DNA of 13,094 nucleotides from Clostridiaceae bacterium (GTDB lineage Bacteria; Bacillota; Clostridia; Saccharofermentanales; DTU023): contig JAAYEX010000189.1 in the NCBI GenBank assembly GCA_012728535.1, positions 1-13,094 on the forward strand, given 5' to 3'. Positions 8,049-13,094 of the stretch are shown here, in pieces (the first letter of the stretch is position 1; every line of letters starts with the position of its first letter). The notes beneath the pieces are model-generated. The model was given only the letters and a program-made list of their open reading frames with translations, did no database searches and was not told the DNA's origin. Made by a program: the position numbers and the translations under genes.

Positions 8049-8861
8049 TCAGCTCTTTTCCTGCCAGTTACCATAGGGCCAGAGATCCGAACCGAATAAT
8101 TCTTCTTTATAAAAAACCCGCTCCAAAGTCAATCCGTTGGGCGGCAGTGTCGGGCCCATTAGTCTCCGGTCGGCTAACAGCAAGAGTCTCGGAATATCTT
8201 TAGCTGCCAGCTTACCCAGTCCGACATACAAGAGTGTTCCCGCTAAAATTCTAACCATATGATAAAGAAAACCATCGCCAATTACATGTAAATAAAGGAA
8301 AGGATCAGTTTCCTCCAGAATAAGAGAATATAGACCGCGGCAAGGTCTTTTTGTGGGGCTGCCCTGATCCATCAGGGCCGAGAAATCATGATTGCCAAGG
8401 AAAGCTGAGGCTGCCTCACGCATAGACTCGATATTAAGCTCCTGTGGCACATGATGCGATTGAAAACGCTCAATTACCGGGCGTGACCTGCCGAGATAAA
8501 AAGAATAAGTATATTCCTTGCCTAAAGCATCGAAACGCGGGTTAAAAGCTGCCGGCATAATCCTTGCCTTCCTCACAGCGACACCTGTTGATAGCTTTGT
8601 ATTCCAGGCCTGAGGAAGGCGTATCACAGGAATGCCGATCTCAGTACAAAATGAGGATATGTGGCGGCGGGCAGAAACACCGGCATCAGTTCTGCTGCAT
8701 CCATTAAGAATAATTCGTTCACCAGTCAGATCAAACCAGGAATCTTCCAGCTCAGCCTGTACAGTGTGCGCATTCTCCTGACGCTGATAGCCATGAAAAT
8801 CAACTCCCAGGTATTCGCAGGATATCGCGATATGTACTTTTTTCTTTCCATTATGTGTCAT
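8049..8861 (-). CDS. truA: tRNA pseudouridine(38-40) synthase TruA
   Basis: Cytoplasmic tRNA-modifying enzyme converting uridines 38-40 of the anticodon stem to pseudouridine. The catalytic block NGCSRTDAGVSARRH has the essential aspartate at D59; the usual form is GRTDAGVHA, so serine stands here at position 63 where histidine is normal. Other family marks are the KEYTYSFY stretch (115-122), with the conserved Lys-x-Tyr, and HMVRILAGTLLYVGLGKL near residue 211. Length of 270 residues is typical (about 245-270). Its ATG overlaps the ecfT TGA as ATGA, and I see no Shine-Dalgarno sequence before it, so translation probably depends on ribosomes finishing ecfT. Position after ecfT is the standard Firmicutes arrangement. 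Confidence 0.96.
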   Translation of the reverse strand: MTHNGKKKVHIAISCEYLGVDFHGYQRQENAHTVQAELEDSWFDLTGERIILNGCSRTDAGVSARRHISSFCTEIGIPVIRLPQAWNTKLSTGVAVRKARIMPAAFNPRFDALGKEYTYSFYLGRSRPVIERFQSHHVPQELNIESMREAASAFLGNHDFSALMDQGSPTKRPCRGLYSLILEETDPFLYLHVIGDGFLYHMVRILAGTLLYVGLGKLAAKDIPRLLLLADRRLMGPTLPPNGLTLERVFYKEELFGSDLWPYGNWQEKS

Positions 8862-9685
8862 AAAGATAACCAGTTAAACTCCGGCAAACGCGGTTGTATT
8901 ACAAAGACAACAACAAGCAATACAGCAAGGAGCAGGAGAAGTGAATACTCACGCCAGGTCAAAGGCTGGCCGGTTTTACGCGTTCTGCCTGCCTCTCCCC
9001 TGTAACAACGCGCTTCCATTGCAGTAGCCAAATCTTCAGCGCGACGAAAGCTCGAAATGAAAAGCGGTACCAGAATACTGACCATACCGCGTAATTTCTC
9101 AAAAATATTGCCTGTATCATAGGAAGCTCCACGCGAAGACTGTGCCTTCATCAGCTTATCGGCTTCTTCCAGTAGTGTCGGAACAAAACGTAAGGCTATC
9201 GACATCATCATGGCAAATTCGTGCACCGGAAAACGCAAGTATCTAAGAGGCGACAGAAGCCGTTCCAAACCATTAGCAAGTTCAGTCGGTGGTGTAGTAA
9301 GTGTCAGAAATAAAGACGTATTTATAACCAGCAAAGTTATACGTATGGCAGTTAAAGCACCGGTCACAATGCCTTCCAGGCTGATGTTTATAATCCAAAA
9401 AGAAACTATGGCTTCACCTTGTCCACTGAGGGCATGAACAACAAAAGCAAAGATGATTATAAAAATAATGGGTCTGATACTCCTCATAACAAGACCGAAG
9501 GGCAATGTTGACAGTTTAATCAGGATTAAAGTCAAAATGCTCATTAATAATAGAACCAGAGGATGCTGGGACATTAAGGCAAGCACCATCAAAACAATGG
9601 CGGCCACCAGCTTGACACTGCTATTCAGATTATGCAAGAGAGAATCAGCAGCGAAAGTCCTGCCGAGCATTGAAATGCTAGCCAT
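8858..9685 (-). CDS. ecfT: ECF transporter transmembrane subunit EcfT
   Basis: Membrane scaffold of the energy-coupling factor module, linking the two ATPases to exchangeable vitamin- or metal-binding S components. Hydrophobic segments lie near residues 23-38, 41-58, 70-86, 107-128 and 248-263. Between the fourth and last are the two coupling-helix motifs that touch the ATPases: SSRG at 183-186 and EARCYRG at 224-230 (the Ala/Ser-Arg-Gly motifs of this family). Length of 275 residues is typical. Start ATG 9685 overlaps the fused ATPase by 8 bases and has a strong AGGAGG ribosome site. The stop overlaps the truA start. No S-component gene occurs in the window, as expected for a group II ECF system serving several unlinked S proteins. 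Confidence 0.95.
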   Translation of the reverse strand: MASISMLGRTFAADSLLHNLNSSVKLVAAIVLMVLALMSQHPLVLLLMSILTLILIKLSTLPFGLVMRSIRPIIFIIIFAFVVHALSGQGEAIVSFWIINISLEGIVTGALTAIRITLLVINTSLFLTLTTPPTELANGLERLLSPLRYLRFPVHEFAMMMSIALRFVPTLLEEADKLMKAQSSRGASYDTGNIFEKLRGMVSILVPLFISSFRRAEDLATAMEARCYRGEAGRTRKTGQPLTWREYSLLLLLAVLLVVVFVIQPRLPEFNWLSL

Positions 9686-11489
9686 TTGTCCCTCCTTCTG
9701 CCATTTCTAAATAAGCTCTTAGAATCTCGCTCAAAGCTTCACCGGCGGTAAACGCACTTGCTCTCACCTTAAGCCCGCTCTTACTAACTAAATTAAGGAA
9801 TTCTACAGTCGTGGGTAGTCCAAGACCGGCTTCATCCAGGAGTCCATCAGCTGAAAATATCTTCTCCGGTGTATCTATAGCCACTACCCTGCCTTCATTC
9901 ATGATCATCAGACAGTCAGCCGTACGCGCCACTGAATCCATATCATGAGAGATCAGGATTACAGTCTTTCCTGCTTCAGCCAGCTCAGCCAAATCATTTA
10001 ATATTGCCTTTCTGCCTTCAGGGTCAAGCCCTGCGCCGGGTTCATCCATTATTAGAATTTCGGGGTTAAGGGCTAATACGCCGGCAATTGCTACCCGTCT
10101 TTGTTCACCGCCGGAAAGCTCAAAAGGCGAACGATCCATGAGATGGGATACACCGGTTATTGCAGCTGCTCTTTCCACATTTTCTGCCAGCTCTTCAAGA
10201 GAAAACTTCATTGCTTTAGGACCAAAAGCTAAATCCAAGGCGACAGTCTCTTCAAAAAGCTGATCTTCGGGGTATTGGAAAAGTAAGCCGACCATACGTC
10301 TGATCAGGCGAACATGTTTTTTATCCGACAGGTCCAGGGAAAGTACCCTGACTTTTCCTTTTTCTTCAGGACGGATCAATCCGTTCAGATGTTGCGCAAA
10401 AGTGGATTTACCTGACCCGGTAGCACCGACAATCCCGAGAATTTCTCCCTGCTTTACTTCAACGCTCAACTTATGTAAGGCTGTAACCTTCTGAAGAGGA
10501 TTATCATCATAAGTATAGGATAACTCATTGACTTCAATGACTGACTGATCGCCTACCAAATGCCGGCGCCGTCCTGCTTCATTCATTGCTTCCAGACGAA
10601 GCAGTTCATCTTGCAGTATCTCTTTTGGGAATTTACTTGTCAGGGCCTGCTGCAAGACTTGACTGACATGCTCTGCCGCCTCATTTACATCAATAATGGC
10701 AGCAACACCATCATTACAAAAGATTCTGTCAATTTTCTGAGTAATTTCAATAAATGGAGGAACATCCAGCTTCAGCTCCCGCAATTCATCAGAGCGGCTG
10801 AAAATCTCTTCAGGAACTCCACTCCTGACAATGCTCCCTTCTGACAGCAATAGTACATAGTCCGCTTCTAAAGCCTCCTCCATATAGTGGGTAATCTGAA
10901 CGATAGAAAGGCCTTCTTCATCGCGTAATTTGATAATCAACCGCATCAGTTCTTCACGTGAGACGGGATCAAGCATTGAACTTGCTTCATCTAAAATGAT
11001 ACAAGATGGTTGCATTGCAAGAACGCCGGCAATGGCAAGTTTTTGTTTTTGACCGCCGGACAGTTCGTGTGGCGCACGATTACGCAGTTCAGTCAATCCG
11101 GTCAGAGCCAAAGCTTCATTAACACGGTGTTCTATTTCATCCGAATCCAAACCCAAATTAGAGGGTCCGAAAGCGATGTCCAGAGCCACAGTCGATTCAA
11201 CTATCTGGTTGTCAGGGTTTTGGAAAACCATGCCGCACTGCCGACGGATCTCATAGACAGAATCTTCATCCGTGGTATCCATTCCGGCAACACTTACAGC
11301 ACCTATATCCGGCAGAAGCAAACCATTCATCAATCTGGCCAAAGTCGATTTGCCTGAACCGTTGGCTCCCAGAATGGCCAAATGCTGCCCGCGCGGCAGA
11401 GAAAATGATACGTTATTGACCGTCGGAAGACGATCAGCATCCGTATCATAATAAAAAGAAACGCGATCAAACTCTAAGATCGGGTCCAT
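9678..11489 (-). CDS. Fused EcfA1-EcfA2 energy-coupling factor ATPase
   Basis: Two complete ABC ATPases in one 603-residue chain; in most Firmicutes they are separate proteins of about 280 residues. Domain 1 (about 5-250): Walker A GANGSGKST 41-49, Q-loop FQNPDNQ 89-95, signature LSGGQKQK 143-150, Walker B with D177-E178 followed by the EcfA1-like SSMLDP, H-loop H201. Residues 240-290 resemble the usual EcfA1 tail and about 291-325 form a linker. Domain 2 (about 327-600): Walker A GATGSGKST 355-363, Q-loop FQYPEDQ 404-410, signature LSGGEQRR 458-465, Walker B MDEPGAGLDP 481-490 (EcfA2-like), H515. All catalytic residues are present in both. The fused protein would supply both ATP sites for EcfT. 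Start ATG 11489 lacks a strong ribosome site; a hairpin terminator lies just upstream. The next gene overlaps by 8 bases. Confidence 0.95.
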   Translation of the reverse strand: MDPILEFDRVSFYYDTDADRLPTVNNVSFSLPRGQHLAILGANGSGKSTLARLMNGLLLPDIGAVSVAGMDTTDEDSVYEIRRQCGMVFQNPDNQIVESTVALDIAFGPSNLGLDSDEIEHRVNEALALTGLTELRNRAPHELSGGQKQKLAIAGVLAMQPSCIILDEASSMLDPVSREELMRLIIKLRDEEGLSIVQITHYMEEALEADYVLLLSEGSIVRSGVPEEIFSRSDELRELKLDVPPFIEITQKIDRIFCNDGVAAIIDVNEAAEHVSQVLQQALTSKFPKEILQDELLRLEAMNEAGRRRHLVGDQSVIEVNELSYTYDDNPLQKVTALHKLSVEVKQGEILGIVGATGSGKSTFAQHLNGLIRPEEKGKVRVLSLDLSDKKHVRLIRRMVGLLFQYPEDQLFEETVALDLAFGPKAMKFSLEELAENVERAAAITGVSHLMDRSPFELSGGEQRRVAIAGVLALNPEILIMDEPGAGLDPEGRKAILNDLAELAEAGKTVILISHDMDSVARTADCLMIMNEGRVVAIDTPEKIFSADGLLDEAGLGLPTTVEFLNLVSKSGLKVRASAFTAGEALSEILRAYLEMAEGGTNG

Positions 11490-11504
11490 GAACTAATGCT
11501 TTCT

Positions 11505-11536
11505 AGAAAAGAGGCCGCGTTTATCACGCAGCCCCC
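11505..11536 (-). terminator. Hairpin terminator or attenuator between rplQ and the ECF genes
   Basis: Read on the minus strand, GGCTGCGT (11533-11526) pairs with ACGCGGCC (11520-11513) over 8 bp, with a single U-G wobble and a GATAA loop, followed by TCTTTTCT (11512-11505). The stem is GC-rich and the T-run is interrupted, so partial termination is likely. It lies directly after the rplQ stop and before the ECF ATPase start, where it could lower expression of ecf genes relative to the ribosomal genes. Confidence 0.7.
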
Positions 11537-11543
11537 AATTAAT

Positions 11544-12068
11544 TTATACAAGTTCCAGTATGACCATTGGAGCGGCATCTCCGCGCCTGGGTCCGAGTTT
11601 CGTAATTCGTGTGTAACCGCCTTGTTTTCCGGCATAGCGCGGTGCCACATTACTGAAAAGGTAATTAACTGTCTTGATTCGTTCACCATCACTGTTATAG
11701 GTATCTTCCAGCATTGTCAGCAATTGCCTGCGTGCTGCCAGACGTGATGGTAAATCTACCTCAACCTCTTTTGTTGATTTTTCACGCTCAACAACGTCAT
11801 AGACGCGATCATTTTTAGAAGTAGCTGTCATCAGGATTTTACGTCCCTTGCCATCCAGTTTTGCAGAAGATACTGTAACCTTCTTTGTTGTAAAGTTCGT
11901 ATATTCCTTGACGGCCAAGGTAATAGCTTTTTCGGCCAATTTCCGGACTTCTTTGGCCTTGGCTTCTGTTGTCTTAACTTGGCCGTTCACTATTAATGAT
12001 GTTACCTGTCCACGCAAGAGTGCCTTACGCTGGCTTGAGGTGCGACCAAGTTTTCTATATCCAGGCAT
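11544..12068 (-). CDS. rplQ: 50S ribosomal protein L17 (bL17), extended form
   Basis: Large-subunit ribosomal protein. The N-terminal block (YRKLGRTSSQRKALLRGQVT) and the C-terminal block RYAGKQGGYTRITKLGPRRGDAAPM are diagnostic of bL17. Most bL17 proteins have about 115-130 residues; this one has 174. The extra part lies between the helix ending near residue 57 (LAVKEYTNF) and the SRLAARRQLL segment near residue 107, roughly 50 residues rich in lysine, valine, aspartate and glutamate. From memory, Lachnospiraceae-type Clostridia have a similar insertion, so this is a lineage trait rather than damage; the reading frame is intact. Start ATG 12068 has AGGAGG upstream. It follows rpoA by 38 bp in the usual order and precedes a hairpin terminator. 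Confidence 0.97.
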   Translation of the reverse strand: MPGYRKLGRTSSQRKALLRGQVTSLIVNGQVKTTEAKAKEVRKLAEKAITLAVKEYTNFTTKKVTVSSAKLDGKGRKILMTATSKNDRVYDVVEREKSTKEVEVDLPSRLAARRQLLTMLEDTYNSDGERIKTVNYLFSNVAPRYAGKQGGYTRITKLGPRRGDAAPMVILELV

Positions 12069-12106
12069 ATTAATACCCTCCTGTTTGTCTTAATATTAGT
12101 TATGTC

Positions 12107-13054
12107 TTATCTTAGCTCAAGGCCAATACTAGCCAGTTTTTCATCCACTTCTTCCATGGATTTCTTACCCAGATTGCGAACCTTCATCATGTCCTCTCTG
12201 CTTCGGGCCATCATATCAGCAACTGTATTCATATTTGCACGCTTCAGGCAATTGTAGGTGCGCACCGAGAAGTTGAGATCCTCAATCGGAATCATGTAAT
12301 CTTCTTCAATGCTTTCGTCAACCGTTGCTTCCTCTTCTCTATCCTCCGTTACTATTACAGCATCGGATATCGAGGAGAAAAGATTCAGATGTTCAATCAG
12401 AATCTTTGAAGCTTGCGACAAAGCGTCATTGGCTTTAATTGATCCGTCAGTCCAAAGTTCCAGTGTCAACTTGTCATAGTCAGTCACCTGGCCGACACGA
12501 GTGTCCGTGACTGTGTACTTGACTTTTGTGACAGGTGTGTAAATGGAGTCAACCGGTATTACGCCAATCGGTGAATTATCAATCTTGTTGTCTTCAGCAC
12601 TTCTGTATCCCAGGCCATTATTGAAGGTTAGTTCCATGAACAGGCGTCCTTCACCGTTCAAATTGGCAATAACCAGCTCCGGGTTCACTATCTCGACCTC
12701 ATCGTCACGGATAATGTCGCCGGCGGTCACAGGGCCTGAGTAGCCTTCTTCGGTACTTATATAAACTGTCTTAGGACCTTCTACACGCATTCTGGCGCGA
12801 ATCTCTTTCACATTGAGAATAATCTCAGTGACATCTTCGACTACGCCCGTAACTGTAGAAAACTCCTGATAGACATTTTCAATGCGAATCGCAGTAACTG
12901 CTGAACCCGGCAATGAAGATAGAAGCACACGTCTCAAGGCATTTCCCAGGGTTGTGCCATAGCCGCGTTCCAGCGGTTCTACAACAAAGAGGCCATAGGA
13001 ACCATCTTCCGAATGCTTTTTATATTCAACATTTGTATTTTTTGCTTCGATCAT
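12107..13054 (-). CDS. rpoA: RNA polymerase alpha subunit
   Basis: Alpha subunit of DNA-directed RNA polymerase; its dimer nucleates core assembly and its C-terminal domain contacts UP elements and activators. The N-terminal domain (about 1-230) shows the diagnostic EPLERGYGTTLGNALRRVLL stretch near residue 26. An acidic linker, rich in glutamate and aspartate (about 237-255), joins it to the C-terminal domain (about 256-315), which carries the helix-hairpin-helix-like ending VRNLGKKSMEEV. At 315 residues it is of normal length and complete. Start ATG 13054 has GGGAGG about 6 bases upstream. It heads the visible part of the ribosomal operon tail; only 40 bases lie upstream in the window, where rpsD is usually the neighbour. 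Confidence 0.98.
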   Translation of the reverse strand: MIEAKNTNVEYKKHSEDGSYGLFVVEPLERGYGTTLGNALRRVLLSSLPGSAVTAIRIENVYQEFSTVTGVVEDVTEIILNVKEIRARMRVEGPKTVYISTEEGYSGPVTAGDIIRDDEVEIVNPELVIANLNGEGRLFMELTFNNGLGYRSAEDNKIDNSPIGVIPVDSIYTPVTKVKYTVTDTRVGQVTDYDKLTLELWTDGSIKANDALSQASKILIEHLNLFSSISDAVIVTEDREEEATVDESIEEDYMIPIEDLNFSVRTYNCLKRANMNTVADMMARSREDMMKVRNLGKKSMEEVDEKLASIGLELR

Positions 13055-13094
13055 GGAAAAGCCTCCCTTAATCAGTAAATTATCTGGAGTAGAG

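Overview
This window looks like an ordinary chromosomal segment of an anaerobic, low-to-middle GC Firmicute, most likely a clostridium-like organism. Three things point there. The order rpoA, rplQ, ecfA, ecfT, truA is the classic Firmicutes tail of the large ribosomal-protein operon. The bL17 protein carries a long internal insertion of the type I recall from Lachnospiraceae-like Clostridia. The ferredoxin-dependent indolepyruvate oxidoreductase implies strict anaerobic amino-acid metabolism. I see no transposase, integrase, phage gene, CRISPR array or toxin-antitoxin pair.

Layout. Positions 12-126 hold a complete tRNA-Ala(GGC) and its terminator. A plus-strand block follows: a CDF-family metal exporter with a manganese-type metal site (154-1368), then iorA (1518-3260), iorB (3300-3905) and a PLP aminotransferase (3895-5115), the last two overlapping. 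The strand then switches, with only 5 bp between the convergent stop codons. All remaining genes lie on the minus strand and are transcribed right to left: rpoA (13054-12107), rplQ (12068-11544), a hairpin terminator or attenuator, a fused two-domain ECF ATPase (11489-9678), ecfT (9685-8858), truA (8861-8049), a 100-bp spacer with an imperfect palindrome, pncB (about 7939-6482) and a C69/secernin-like peptidase (6470-5121).

How the genes work together. The iorA-iorB-aminotransferase cluster reads as a short fermentation route: the aminotransferase makes a 2-keto acid from an amino acid (probably aromatic), and IorAB decarboxylates it to an aryl-acyl-CoA while reducing ferredoxin. The ECF genes give the shared energy-coupling module of a vitamin transporter; no substrate-binding S component is in the window, as expected for a group II ECF system. 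pncB salvages nicotinate for NAD synthesis. The most distinctive observations are the single-chain EcfA1-EcfA2 fusion, the attenuator-like hairpin before it, the N/D-D/D metal site of the CDF protein, and the replacement of the usual rplM-rpsI neighbours of truA by pncB and a peptidase. I found no clear evidence of a previously undescribed system.
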